Positions 1 to 10,300 of a stretch of DNA of 46,177 nt are shown here, piece after piece. The notes beneath the pieces were generated by a model, which did no database searches, was not told the DNA's origin, and worked only from the letters and a program-made list of their open reading frames with translations. Numbering within the stretch: position 1 is the stretch's first letter; every line of letters begins with the position of its first letter. Source of the stretch: an uncultured Holophagaceae bacterium (GTDB lineage: Bacteria > Acidobacteriota > Holophagae > Holophagales > Holophagaceae). The stretch lies in NCBI GenBank assembly GCA_903880675.1, contig CAIRQL010000046.1, positions 1 to 46,177 of the forward strand. Reading direction: 5' to 3'. A program made the position numbers and the translations under genes.

Positions 1-330
1 CCTCCTGGGTTGGGTCGGGCCGTGAACACCACGGCGCACGAGTTCAGTGATGTCCCCATTCTGCCCCAAGTGTCACGGATTTGTGCAAAGGAGTTTTGAA
101 GATCAGAGCACCCGCTCGGGAATGGGGACCGGTCGGGCATGTATCACCTTGCAAACCTTGGGCCAGCGCTCCCTCTGCCACTTGATCGTCAGGCCTGGCC
201 ACACTCTTGCCCCGGAACGGCTGATCCAGCTGGGCCTGGAGGCCTCCGGGAGAGGTGGATTCTAAGAGGCAATTCCCCCAGGCTGCGGCAGATTGCACCA
301 CCACCCGGTCCGCGCCCCGCCGGCTAGGCT

Positions 331-1056
331 TCAGGGCAGGCCGAGCCTGGCCTTCAGGCTCGGGGCAGCCCCCCGGCTCACCTCGAGGGTGGCGCCACCC
401 TGGAGGCGCACGACCATCCGCCCGAACTCCCCAGCTCTTACCCCCAGCACGGCTTCGGGCCTCAGGAGGAGGTTCCGGTGCCCCTTCACGAGGGTTTCCG
501 GCGGGAAGGCCGCCTCCACTTCGGGAAGGCTCTTCCACGGCGTCCGGTGGCGGTCCCCAGCCACAAAGGCCCACACAACTTCATCCTCCACCAGGAAGTG
601 GGTGGTCTTGGCCAGCTCCATGAAGACCAGGCCATCGCCAGCCTTCACGGCGTAGCGGAGGGGAGCCGCCCGTCGCTGGGGAGCATCCAGTCCTGCCCGG
701 CGCTCCTTGATGCGGGCCACAGCCACGGCCACCCGGTCGGCGGTGGCCGGCTTCATGAGGTAGTCCAGGGCCGCAGCCTCGAAGGCCTTCAGGGCATGCT
801 CGGCATGGGCGGTCACGAACACCACGGGGAGGGTCCGGGGCAGCTCCAGGGCCACCTCCAGTCCGGTAGCACCGGGCATATCGATATCCAGGAAGGCCGC
901 ATCCGCCTTGCCGCCACCGGCCAGCCACTCCAGCACGCTTGGGCCGTCGGGGAGCTCGGCCACCACCAGACATCCGGCCTCCTTCAGCAGCCTGGCCAGC
1001 CGCTTGCGGTTGAAGGGTTCGTCCTCCGCGACCAGGACTCGCAGGGTGTCAGGCAT
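331..1056 (-). CDS. LytTR-family response regulator
   Basis: Receiver-like N-terminus (RVLVAEDEPFNRKRL, DAAFLDIDMPG, VVFVTAHAEHALKAFEAAALDYLMKP) plus LytTR-like C-terminus (LPEVEAAFPPETLVKGHRNLLLRPEAV); overlaps the upstream kinase gene. Confidence 0.9.
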   Translation of the reverse strand: MPDTLRVLVAEDEPFNRKRLARLLKEAGCLVVAELPDGPSVLEWLAGGGKADAAFLDIDMPGATGLEVALELPRTLPVVFVTAHAEHALKAFEAAALDYLMKPATADRVAVAVARIKERRAGLDAPQRRAAPLRYAVKAGDGLVFMELAKTTHFLVEDEVVWAFVAGDRHRTPWKSLPEVEAAFPPETLVKGHRNLLLRPEAVLGVRAGEFGRMVVRLQGGATLEVSRGAAPSLKARLGLP

Positions 1057-2101
1057 GTCCGGCCTCCAGCAGGACTTCAGCCACCGTCCGAGCCCCCTCC
1101 TGGCGCAGGGAGAGGTGGGCCGCAGGGCCGATCAGGGCCAGGCGCTGGGCCAGGTTGGTCAGGCCCATGCCCTGAGGGGCAGCGCTGACCAAGGGGAGGC
1201 CCGTGTTGGCCACCCAGAGCCGGAGGGTATTCCCTTCCCTTGCCAGGCCGATTTCCAGGTCCCCACCCTCCCGGCAGGGGGCGATGCCGTGCTTGATGGC
1301 GTTCTCCACCAGGGGTTGCAAAAGCAGCGGCGGCACCTCGGCCCCTTCCAGACCTTCGTCCCAGGCCCAGGTCACCCGCAGGCGGTTCCCCAGGCGGAAC
1401 TGCTCCAGGGCCAGAAAGCCCTCCACCAGACCCCGCTCCTCATCCAGGGTCACCCGCTTCCGGGCCGTGTGCTCCATGAGGCGCCTGAGGAGGGAAGCCA
1501 GCCGCACCAGGGCTTCTTCGGCGGCGTGGCCATTCTCCCGGGCTAGCTCAGCCAGTCCCCCGAGGGTGTTGTAGAGCACATGGGGGTTCATCTGGGCCTG
1601 GAGGGCCAGGGCCTGGGCTTCCTGGGCCAGGGTGGTCTGAGCATCTGCCCGCAGGGCCTCCTGGTCCCGGTCCGCCAGGATCCAGCCCACCAACAGGCTG
1701 AAGGTGCCGCTGGCCACCAGCAGGATGAGCAGCCGGGGGGGCAGGCTGGAGAGCAGGCCAGAGCCTGATGGTTCACCGCGCCCCCCACGATGCCCGTGTC
1801 CCATCAGCAGGGTGGAGAGGAGAAGAAGGCCCAGGCTGGCCCACGGGAGGGCCTGGGCCAGCCCGCGGGCCAGGGGTGCCAGGGGGCGGGCATCTCCGGT
1901 CCACTGCCAGGGTGCTGCCGCCAGGGGCAGGGCCAGGATCCCCAAGGCAAAGGGAAAGACAGCCTCCCCCAGGGAGAGGCTGCTGGGCCCCGTGAGCCAC
2001 CGCAGGAGGTTCCAGAGGGTGCCGAATAGCAACACCGTGCCCCAGGTGCCCGGGGCACGGAGTCGAGCGCCTGCGAGGTTCAGGATCTGGTTGGCCTGCA
2101 T
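1049..2101 (-). CDS. LytS/YpdA-type sensor histidine kinase
   Basis: QMNPHVLYNTLGGLAELAR (His_kinase motif) and VPPLLLQPLVENAIKHGI ATPase N-box; hydrophobic N-terminus. Confidence 0.9.
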   Translation of the reverse strand: MQANQILNLAGARLRAPGTWGTVLLFGTLWNLLRWLTGPSSLSLGEAVFPFALGILALPLAAAPWQWTGDARPLAPLARGLAQALPWASLGLLLLSTLLMGHGHRGGRGEPSGSGLLSSLPPRLLILLVASGTFSLLVGWILADRDQEALRADAQTTLAQEAQALALQAQMNPHVLYNTLGGLAELARENGHAAEEALVRLASLLRRLMEHTARKRVTLDEERGLVEGFLALEQFRLGNRLRVTWAWDEGLEGAEVPPLLLQPLVENAIKHGIAPCREGGDLEIGLAREGNTLRLWVANTGLPLVSAAPQGMGLTNLAQRLALIGPAAHLSLRQEGARTVAEVLLEAGHA

Positions 2102-2137
2102 GGGGTCAGTCTAGACTCACCGCACCTAAGGGGCGGA

Positions 2138-3016
2138 CTAGAAGGAAATGAAGGTCTGGAGCGTGGCGCTCCACAGGGTGAAGGCCGTCTCCCGTCGTCC
2201 CCAGGCAAGGTCGGCCCGCAGGGCCAGGTTCTTCGTGAGGGGGAAGTGGTGGGTGGTGCTGATGAGGGACTCCTTCAGGGACGGGTAGACCCAGACCGTG
2301 GTTGTGGTGGTGGTCGAGGTGGTCGTGGTGGTCCCGGACCGTCCGTTCCCGCTCCCTCGGCCCCCGCCCGTGGTGGACATCGTGCTGCTGGAGAACCCTC
2401 CGCCAGCCTGCATGGCATCCAGGATGCCTGCCCCCACGCCCACCCGGAGGCTGTGCCACCGGCTCTTATTGCTGGCCCCCCAGCGCAGGTCCAGGAGCCC
2501 GCCGGTGTCGGATTCGCTGCCGGGGGCGTAGCGGACCTGCTGCAGGCGCAAGGTTGTGCTCCACTCACCCCTGGCCCAGCCGGGCCCGGCCTGGAGGATG
2601 GTGGTGGTGGCGTCATCCTGGTAGCGGTTCACAGAGGCCGCCAAGCCCAGGGACCAGGTGGCATCGAGGCCGAGGGTGAGGTCCAGGCTGCCCCGCAGGG
2701 TCGGAACAAAGTCGGCTCCCGTGCCCTTGCCCAGGCTGAGCCAGGCCCAGCTGTGGTCCCCGAAGAAGATCTCCTTGCCGAGGGAGAAGCTGGTTCCAGT
2801 GCCCTCGGGGCGGGTGGTCCCCACCACGGATGCGGTCCAGGGCCCACTTTCGTCCCGGAACCACTCCCCGTTGACGAGCCACCCTTTCCGGGTGCCCGTT
2901 GAATCCGAGAACTGGTCAGTGAAGGCGCCGAAGCCCAGCCGGGCAGTGGGGCCCTTGTCTGTGTCCTGGGCCAGGAGTGCGGAGCCCGCCAAGAGTGCCA
3001 ACGCCCATCGCCGCAT
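2138..3016 (-). CDS. Putative outer-membrane beta-barrel protein with Gly/Ser/Thr-rich low-complexity segment
   Basis: Signal peptide (MRRWALALLAGSALLAQ), alternating hydrophobic beta pattern, terminal aromatic ...LQTFISF; internal GTTTTTSTTTTTT tract. Confidence 0.6.
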   Translation of the reverse strand: MRRWALALLAGSALLAQDTDKGPTARLGFGAFTDQFSDSTGTRKGWLVNGEWFRDESGPWTASVVGTTRPEGTGTSFSLGKEIFFGDHSWAWLSLGKGTGADFVPTLRGSLDLTLGLDATWSLGLAASVNRYQDDATTTILQAGPGWARGEWSTTLRLQQVRYAPGSESDTGGLLDLRWGASNKSRWHSLRVGVGAGILDAMQAGGGFSSSTMSTTGGGRGSGNGRSGTTTTTSTTTTTTVWVYPSLKESLISTTHHFPLTKNLALRADLAWGRRETAFTLWSATLQTFISF

Positions 3017-3083
3017 GGAGTTCCTCCGGAGCAAAACTGCACCGGCGGGAGGTCAACCCCCCGCCGGTTTCGTACCCTGTTGT

Positions 3084-3314
3084 TCAGCGGCCCTGGCCCT
3101 TACGGGCGTTCTGGTTGGCGCCCCTGGAGCCGGCCGGGTTGGGGGTGGTGCAGCTGCCGTCGCGCTTCCGGTCCTGGGTCTTGGTGGCGGTGGGGGTGCC
3201 CGTGCCGGTGCCGTCCTGCTTGCGGAGGCGCTGGGGGCCGGTCTCGGCGGTCTGGGCGGTGAGCGGCAGCGCCATGAGGATCAGGGCCGCGCTAAGGATG
3301 GGGATGAGCTTCAT
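3084..3314 (-). CDS. Small secreted basic protein (76 aa), unknown function
   Basis: Signal peptide MKLIPILSAALILMALPLTAQ followed by a Lys/Arg/Gly/Thr-rich tail; internal ATG at 3314 after GGAGG-like region. Confidence 0.5.
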   Translation of the reverse strand: MKLIPILSAALILMALPLTAQTAETGPQRLRKQDGTGTGTPTATKTQDRKRDGSCTTPNPAGSRGANQNARKGQGR

Positions 3315-3576
3315 GGGAACCTCCTCGGTGCTCCGCAGGCCCTTTGCCTGGGAGGCGGATCCCGCTGTCCGGGTCCGTATTACCTTGGACCCCCAGCCTT
3401 GCTCATCCGCCCACCCTGGGGGCGAGCTACAGATACGGGGGGTGTTCCTGCACTCAGCCGGGGTTGAGCCGCAGGCAGAACTGCGCCGGGCAGGGGCACC
3501 GCTGCCAGCGCTGCCACCCACCCGAGCTACCGCCAACCCGCCCCAGGGGCCAGGAGGCTGAATTATTTAGGGCCGG

Positions 3577-4107
3577 TCACTTCACCGTGGACATCAGCTC
3601 CGTCTTGCGGGCAGACCCGGCGCTGGAGCCAAAGTAGTAGCTCACCACCCCGATCCAGGCGCTGCCCAGACTGCCGAGCATGATGTTCAGGATGTCGCGG
3701 GAGCCGGAGGGGGGTTCCCGACGCATGAGGAAGACCAGCAGGGCGAAGAAGCCAAGGGTGATGGCGATGCCCAGGGCCTTGGGGGTCCAGTCCTGGAGCT
3801 TTACCTCCCGATCCCTGGCATTCGAGCGGTCCCCGGCCTGGATGGCCTCGATGGCTTGGAGGTTCTCGAAGCCCAGCTTCTGCATCTGCAGGGCGAAGGC
3901 CTGATCCGCCGTCTTGAGGGCCAGTAGCTGGTCGGGGTTGGCCCCCTGGAGGGCGGTCTCCAGGGATTTCTCATCCGCACCGGTGCTCTCGGGCAACCCC
4001 AGGGACTTGGAGAGTGCCATGCCGGCGATGCCGCCCAGCGGTCCACCCAGAGCCGTCCCGATCGTAGGAGCAATGCTTTTCACGAGGGTTTTCCAGTCAA
4101 ACGACAT
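3577..4107 (-). CDS. Phage-type holin (3TM-holin-like)
   Basis: Short protein with N-terminal GTALGGPLGGIAGMALSKSLG and two C-terminal TM segments (ALGIAITLGFFALLVFLM; IMLGSLGSAWIGVVSYYFGSSAGS); overlaps endolysin gene. Confidence 0.7.
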   Translation of the reverse strand: MSFDWKTLVKSIAPTIGTALGGPLGGIAGMALSKSLGLPESTGADEKSLETALQGANPDQLLALKTADQAFALQMQKLGFENLQAIEAIQAGDRSNARDREVKLQDWTPKALGIAITLGFFALLVFLMRREPPSGSRDILNIMLGSLGSAWIGVVSYYFGSSAGSARKTELMSTVK

Positions 4108-4636
4108 CGCTCACCTCCGGGATCCGCGCGGCACGGTTGAACCAGCCTTTCAGGAAGACGGCCTGGCTGGGATTGCGGTCCACGATGGCCTGGTAGTAGC
4201 CCTCCTGGGCCTGGCGGATGGCTTGGAGCAGCGCCGCTGGAGCCAGGGCATTGGCTGCGGCAAGCGTCTTGGGGCCCAGGTGCCCGTCCACGCCAATGGG
4301 CACTGATGCCAATGAGTTTACGGCCCGCTGGAGCAGCTTGATCGAAGTGCCAGTGCCGCAGTTCACGCCTATGTCGAAGAGCTTGATGGCCACAGCGGCA
4401 TCCGTGATGTCGTCCCAGCGCCAGTAGTCGGCCCGGTAGATGGCCTCGGCCTGCTCCTTGGTGAGGTCCTTCACGTCACCGGGGAAGACTAGCTCAGGGT
4501 GGGCACCGTTCCACCGGTCCAGGTTGCGCTGGATGATGCCGAAGTTCGTGGCACCCCCGGGATCGGCAGGGTGGTTGGTGTACCCCCCTTCGTTGCCGAG
4601 GGTAAAGCTCAGTGCGTCGTCCATGACTTGGCTCAT
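4097..4636 (-). CDS. GH108-type N-acetylmuramidase/endolysin with PG_binding_3-like C-terminus
   Basis: LGNEGGYTNHPADPGGATNFGI is the typical GH108 catalytic motif; FDIGVNCGTGTSIKLLQRAVN. Confidence 0.92.
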   Translation of the reverse strand: MSQVMDDALSFTLGNEGGYTNHPADPGGATNFGIIQRNLDRWNGAHPELVFPGDVKDLTKEQAEAIYRADYWRWDDITDAAVAIKLFDIGVNCGTGTSIKLLQRAVNSLASVPIGVDGHLGPKTLAAANALAPAALLQAIRQAQEGYYQAIVDRNPSQAVFLKGWFNRAARIPEVSDVV

Positions 4637-4637
4637 G

Positions 4638-4910
4638 TCAGCTCCTTGGGAGGGGGGAGGGGACCGGCACCTTGCCCACCCGCTGGTAGAGGGTGCGGCC
4701 GTCCGGCAGGTCGATGCGGGCGATGCGCTGCTGCGCCACCAGCAGGGTCAGGGCCGCCTGCACGGCCTCGGCGGACCCAGCGGGACCCGGTGAGGGCACC
4801 CACCAGGCAGCAATGCCGACGAGGTTGTCGGCGGCCTGGGGGTGGGCCTGGAGGTAGTTCAGGATGCCTTGGCAAAGGGCGCTCAGATCTGGGGAGGGGT
4901 GGGGGTTCAT
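4638..4910 (-). CDS. Hypothetical 90 aa protein, possible winged-helix-like fold
   Basis: Open frame one base downstream-adjacent to the endolysin gene; LVGIAAWWV...AVQAALTLLVAQQRIARIDLPDGRTLYQRV resembles a wHTH wing; weak. Confidence 0.45.
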   Translation of the reverse strand: MNPHPSPDLSALCQGILNYLQAHPQAADNLVGIAAWWVPSPGPAGSAEAVQAALTLLVAQQRIARIDLPDGRTLYQRVGKVPVPSPLPRS

Positions 4911-4959
4911 GCGGCACCACGGGGTGGCGATACCCCCAACTCCATGGCAAGCGGTGAGC

Positions 4960-5239
4960 CAAAAGCTTCAATATGATTTAAGTGATTGAATAATAATCAT
5001 TTAATACCAATGCGCTTGAATAGAATGGCGGTTGGCGGTGACCCATACGAGTCCTTGGTCGCAGGACCAACATCCATGTCTGGACCGTTTATGTCGCCCG
5101 GCCCGGGGTGGGTCAGAAGTGACCCGGTGGGCCGCGTGCCCTGGGCCGAGTCCCCCTGGATTTTGAATGGTGTTGTCACCAGATTTTTCAAGGTGATATT
5201 TTGCAGTAATTAAAAAATATAAATAATAAAAAACATTCA
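4960..5239. promoter_or_regulatory. AT-rich divergent intergenic region (candidate promoters)
   Basis: Two strongly AT-rich blocks (about 4967-5005 and 5200-5240) in an otherwise GC-rich window, between divergent lysis cassette and regulator. Confidence 0.4.
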
Positions 5240-6307
5240 TTGATATGGTATTGCAAAACAATGAATTGGGTCTATATTGCCTTATTAATCCCATTCGCCG
5301 CGTGCTTCTGGAGGGCCCTGAGCTTGGTCGGACACTCACCCATCTTTCGGGAAATCCTGCGCCTCATCGCCCGCATGGCGGCCTGTGATGCGCCGGTGCT
5401 CCTCGAGGGGGAGACCGGGACGGGCAAGGAGCTGGCAGCCCGGGCCATCCACTACCAGAGCGCCCGGAAGGACCGGCCGTTTATCCCTGTGAACTGCGGG
5501 GCCATCCCGGATGCCCTCATCGAGAGCGAGCTGTTCGGCCACCGCAAGGGGGCCTTTACCGATGCCAAGGAAAATCAGCCTGGCCTGATCACCCTCGCCA
5601 AAGGTGGGACCCTCTTCCTGGACGAGGTGGACGCCCTCACGCCCAAGGGCCAGGTGACCCTCCTCCGCTTCCTTCAGGACCAGGAGTTCAGGCCCCTGGG
5701 TGCCCGCCAGGTGGAGCACGGGAACGTCCGCATCCTGGCCGCCAGCAACACCAGTCTTGCGTTGCTGGTCGAGCAGGGGGCCTTCCGGGCGGACCTCCTC
5801 TACCGCTTGCGCATCCTCTCCCTCGAGCTGGCGCCCCTGCGGGAGCGGCGGGGGGACCTGGAAGCCCTTGCCACCGGTTTCCTGGAGGCCTGTGATCGGC
5901 GCTTCGGCCTGGGCACCAAGACCCTGCATCCGGACGCCCTGGCGTGGATGGCCGCCTACCCCTGGCCCGGTAACATCCGTGAGCTGGAAAACCTCCTCTG
6001 CCGGGAGTACCTCCTGTCCGAAGGGCCGGTGCTGCGCATGGAGGCACCGCGGTCGATGCCGGCCCCGGTGCAGCCCCTTCCTGGGATGGTCAGCGGGGAC
6101 CTCAGCTTCCACCGGGCCAAATCCCAGGCCATGGAGGCCTTTGAGCGGGACTTCCTGGTGGGGCTCCTCGATCGGGCCGGGGGCAATGTCAGCCTGGCGG
6201 CCAAGCTCGCCGGCAAGGAACGTCGCTGCCTGGGGAAGCTCCTCAAGAAGCACGGGCTCGCCGCCGCATCTGCCTCTGGCCGGGCTCCCCTTGGGGTGGG
6301 CGCCTAA
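5240..6307 (+). CDS. bEBP/sigma-54-activator-like AAA+ transcriptional regulator lacking a receiver domain
   Basis: Walker A GETGTGKE, ESELFGHRKGAFTDAKENQPG, Walker B GTLFLDEVDAL, PWPGNIRELENLL, Fis-like C-terminus GGNVSLAAKLAGKERRCLGKLLKKHGL. TTG start at 5240 or ATG at 5261. Confidence 0.88.
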   Translation: MIWYCKTMNWVYIALLIPFAACFWRALSLVGHSPIFREILRLIARMAACDAPVLLEGETGTGKELAARAIHYQSARKDRPFIPVNCGAIPDALIESELFGHRKGAFTDAKENQPGLITLAKGGTLFLDEVDALTPKGQVTLLRFLQDQEFRPLGARQVEHGNVRILAASNTSLALLVEQGAFRADLLYRLRILSLELAPLRERRGDLEALATGFLEACDRRFGLGTKTLHPDALAWMAAYPWPGNIRELENLLCREYLLSEGPVLRMEAPRSMPAPVQPLPGMVSGDLSFHRAKSQAMEAFERDFLVGLLDRAGGNVSLAAKLAGKERRCLGKLLKKHGLAAASASGRAPLGVGA

Positions 6308-6525
6308 GGTTGGACTGTCCTGGGTGCATTCGGACCCGGGGTGGGTGGGTCTGCCGGAAAAAAATTCCCCTAAGAGGGGCTGGGCAGGGCCCCTGCCGAT
6401 TCAAGGTTGATTCAACAATTCCAGCAATTTGGGTGGGCTGGTGCAGCCCGGGCCGACCGCCCTGAGGCGGGCTTGGCAGCGTTGGCGTGCAGGTTGCCAG
6501 AGGTTTTGTCTCATCCCCCCACTGA

Positions 6526-7245
6526 ATGGAGGCCACTGTGCCGAACGATCCCAAAGACCATCGCATCAGCGTGATTCCGGAGCAGCCTTCGAAGCAGGGT
6601 GGACGCCTGGGTCGCCACCTCCACTTCGACGAGCGCAGCCGGGAGTTCCCGGTGCTGCTGCCCAAGGATGCGGCCATCCAGACCCGCATCTGGGCCCGTC
6701 CCACGAAGCCCTTCAGCCAGGGGGAGCTGGGCTCCTGCACCGGGAATGGCGCAGTGGGAGTCATCTGCTCGAAGCCCTACCGGCACACGGGGCTCCGCTA
6801 CACGGAGGCCCTGGCCCGGAAGGTCTACGCGCTGGCCACGAAGCTCGACACCGTCAGCGGAGTCTGGCCCCCCCAGGACAACGGGTCCACGGTGCTGGGC
6901 GCCATGAAGGCCCTCCGGCAGCTGGGGCTCACCAAGGGCTACCACTGGTGCTTTGGCCTGAACGATGTCTTGAAGACCCTCTCGACCCTGGGCCCTGTGG
7001 AGGTGGGGCTGAACTGGTACGAGGGCTTCGACAAGCCGGATGCCAGTGGCCTGGCCAAGGTGAGCGGTGAGATGCGGGGTGGCCATGCCTTCGAGCTGAT
7101 TGGTGTGGATGCGGAGAAGAAGCTGGTGTGGGCCGTCAACTCCTGGGGCTCGGACTGGGGCCTGAGGGGCCGCTTCGCCTTCTCCTGGAAGGACCTTGAT
7201 CGCCTGCTCCACGAGGATGGGGAAGCCTCCACCGTGACGATGTAG
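6526..7245 (+). CDS. C1 (papain-like) cysteine peptidase
   Basis: Catalytic motifs QGELGSCTGNGAVG (Cys), GGHAFELIG (His), AVNSWGSDWGLRG (Asn). Confidence 0.88.
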   Translation: MEATVPNDPKDHRISVIPEQPSKQGGRLGRHLHFDERSREFPVLLPKDAAIQTRIWARPTKPFSQGELGSCTGNGAVGVICSKPYRHTGLRYTEALARKVYALATKLDTVSGVWPPQDNGSTVLGAMKALRQLGLTKGYHWCFGLNDVLKTLSTLGPVEVGLNWYEGFDKPDASGLAKVSGEMRGGHAFELIGVDAEKKLVWAVNSWGSDWGLRGRFAFSWKDLDRLLHEDGEASTVTM

Positions 7246-7318
7246 GCGCACTTGCCAGGCTGCCGCCAGGGCCCCCGGAGCCCTGGCGGTCCTGGCGTTG
7301 AACCTGCCGGGGGTGCTC

Positions 7319-10300
7319 ATGAGCAAGGTCTTTTCACCCTTTACCGTGGGCGTGGGGTTCACAGCCATGCTGGCCTTGGCCCCCGGACTGGGCATCGGTC
7401 CCAAGACACCCCCCCCTGCCGCCGCAGCCAAAGGGGAATTGCCGGTTGACGCAGAGGGGAAGACCCCCCGGGCCGAAGGGGCCGACGCCCTGCTGAAGCA
7501 GTGCCTCGAAGATCGCCCTCGGGTGGGAGAGGCCACTCTGGGGGCCACCATCCTCACCCTGCCCGACCCCCAGCGAACCCGCATGGGGTTCTGGTTTGAC
7601 CTGCGCTTGCATGCGGTGCAGCGGGCCTTCAAGGACTGCGGCTTCCTGCCCAGGGCCTACTTCCTGCCCTGGGAAGCCAAGGCCAAGGAAGCCTCTGCGC
7701 CGGGGCGGTCTTCGGAGTTTCCGGACGCCAGTCCAGGGCTCATCTGGTTTGCCCGGGAGCGGGCACCTGGGGAACCTCCAGGGGCTCCCACGGCTTATCA
7801 CGCCCTGTTCATCGTGGGGGAGAGCCAGCTGATTGGCATCAATCGGAAGGCCATGGCCAGCGCCCTGAGCCTCGCCGGGAAGATGCTGGGATCGCCGGGG
7901 GAGCGCCCGGTCACCATTCTGGGCCCCCAGTTCTCGGGCAGTCTCACCTCCCTGGGTGCCGCCCTGGAGGTCCACCTCCGCGCCCCGGCGGCCCCTTCCA
8001 TCCGGATCCAGGGCACCACCACCCTGGATTCCCGGTCGGCGGAGGCTCTGCGCACCATGGCTGGGGGAGTCGCCCCACCCCGCCTGACCGTCTCCAGCTG
8101 GCTGTGCAACCTCTCGGGCTCCGCCAAGAATGACCTGCTGCGGTGGTACATCCGAGAGGCCGACTGGCCGGAACCCACCACCAAGGTGGCGGTCTTCACC
8201 GAGTCGAACACGGTCTATGGGGTCGGCACCACTCAGGGGGACCGCATTGCCACGGTGCTTTTCCCCATGGGCCTCTCCCGGTTGCGGGCGGAACGCCACG
8301 CCATGGAGCGTGGCATCGCCAAGGGGGACGAGGCCATGGAGCTGGTGCTGCCCTCGACCCTGCTGGGGCCCTCGGAGGATGACGCCACCCGGGGGATGGA
8401 CACCCTCCCGCAGTTCGCTTCCGACACCATCCGCAACGCTGAGCTGACCCTCGCCGGAACCATCGTGAGCCTGGCTCGGCGCGGCTACACCCACATCGGG
8501 ATCTCTGCCTCCGACCCCCAGGACCTGATCTTCCTGGCCGAGCGGATCCGGGCCTACCATCCCAGCTGCACGCTCTTCACCACCAGCGGCAACCACCTGC
8601 TGTTCGCCCACCCCAACTTCAGCAGCGCCATGGACGGGATGGTGCTGTTCGGCGGCTACCCCCTGACCGATCCCATGCGGGCGATCTCTCTCAAGGACAA
8701 GGACCTGGAATCTCCCGTTCGGTTCACCTCCGAGGGCGAGTACGCCGCCTACTACGCGGCCCTCCTGGCCCTGGACCCCGCCCGGGCGGAGGCGTCAGAC
8801 CGGCGCTTCTGGGGGAAGCAGGGCCTGGTCTCCATGGTGAAGTCCGGCAACATCTGGCCGCTTCGCCACGGCGGGGTGGATGTGACCACTGGCGGCGCCA
8901 CCCACTGGGAGCGGGGCCTGGATGCCGAGTACCTCAAGGCGGCCCAAGCCAGCCCGGACCTGGCTCGCTATGCCCTCTCTCGGTTGCAGCAGCTGAGCCT
9001 GCTCTTGGTCCTGCTGGGGGGGGCCACTTGGTGGTGTTTCCTGAGGCCCCTCGACGAGGTGCGGGGCGTGGCGGCGCCGGTGTCAGGCCTCCGCTCCTAC
9101 CTCAACCTGGTGGCGGGCTCGGTGTTGGCCGTGGCGGTGCTGGCTCTGCTCGCCGTGGGCTACCTCCTGCCGCTCGCCGTCCTGCTGAAGGTCCCCCGGG
9201 GCAATCTCACCTTCCTGTATGTGAACCTGCTCCTGCTGGCGGGCTTCCTGGTCCTGGCGGTGCGGGCTCTCCAGGGCTGGCTGGGGTGGGGCCGAACGGC
9301 CCTCCTCCTCGGCCTGGCGCTGCTGCCTGCTGTGGGGGTGGGGCTGTGGGGGCGGGCGCACTTTCTCACCTTCATGCCGGGCTACCTTCGCTTCACCTCC
9401 CCGGGCCGGGGGGTGTCCATCCTCCCCGCCTTCCTGGCCCTGGCCTCCGCCCTCGCTCTGATCCTGCGCACCCGGTTTGATGTCCGGCGCCAGGGGCATG
9501 CCGCCCTCTGGCCCGGCCCCTTAGGGCTCTCAGAGGTCCACGGCCTGCCCCTCCGGCACTTGCGCGGGCTCCGCTTTCAGACCTGGATCTACCTCTCCGT
9601 CGGAGTGCTGCTGGCCTTCCACTGGATGCTGCAGGGGGGCGTGATCCGCACCCTCATGGAGGTCCAGGCTGTGGCCGCCCTGGCGGTGGCTGCGGGGGGG
9701 TGCATCTTCATCAGCTCCCTGGCTCTGTTCTGGCAGCTCCACCGGGGCTGGCGGGAGCTGGGGCGCATCCTCGATGAGCTGAATGTCTGCTCGTACCGGG
9801 CCGCCTTCAAAGTGGCCGGTACGCTGATGGAGTGGAATGCCATGCGGGCCCTGGGCCGCGGCCTCGAGACCCACCGGTCCAGCCGGCGCGGGCGGGAGCT
9901 TCTGGAGGCCCAGGAGGACTGGGCCGGAGCAGCTGTGCCGGCCTTGGGCGAAGGCCTCGCCACCCTCCGGCGCGAGGAGGCCAAGGTCCCTCCCAGCCGG
10001 GACTCCCTGAACGGGTACGCCCGCTGGCAGTTTCGCCTGAGGGTGGCGGGCCTGATGACCCTCTGCGGTGAGCACCTCCAAACGGCCGTCGGTCTGCGTC
10101 CGGAGGAGGCTGTGAGCCATCGGGAGGACCTGGACCTGTTCTCGGCCCTGCGCGCCGTGATCTTCCTCCGCCAGGCCTTCCTGGTGTCGCGCCACCTCCT
10201 GGTGGGCTCCCTGGGTTCCTTGCTGCTGCTCTTGTTTGGCCTGGCGGCCCTCGATTTCCAGCCCAAGGTGGACGCCATCGCCGTCCTTGGTACCGTCCTG

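Noticed and set aside
44-574. 176 aa minus-strand ORF at the left edge
   Set aside because: Largely overlaps the LytTR gene end in another frame; no convincing protein features.
5336-6253. 305 aa minus-strand ORF
   Set aside because: Antisense to the bEBP-like regulator with intact Walker motifs; shadow ORF.
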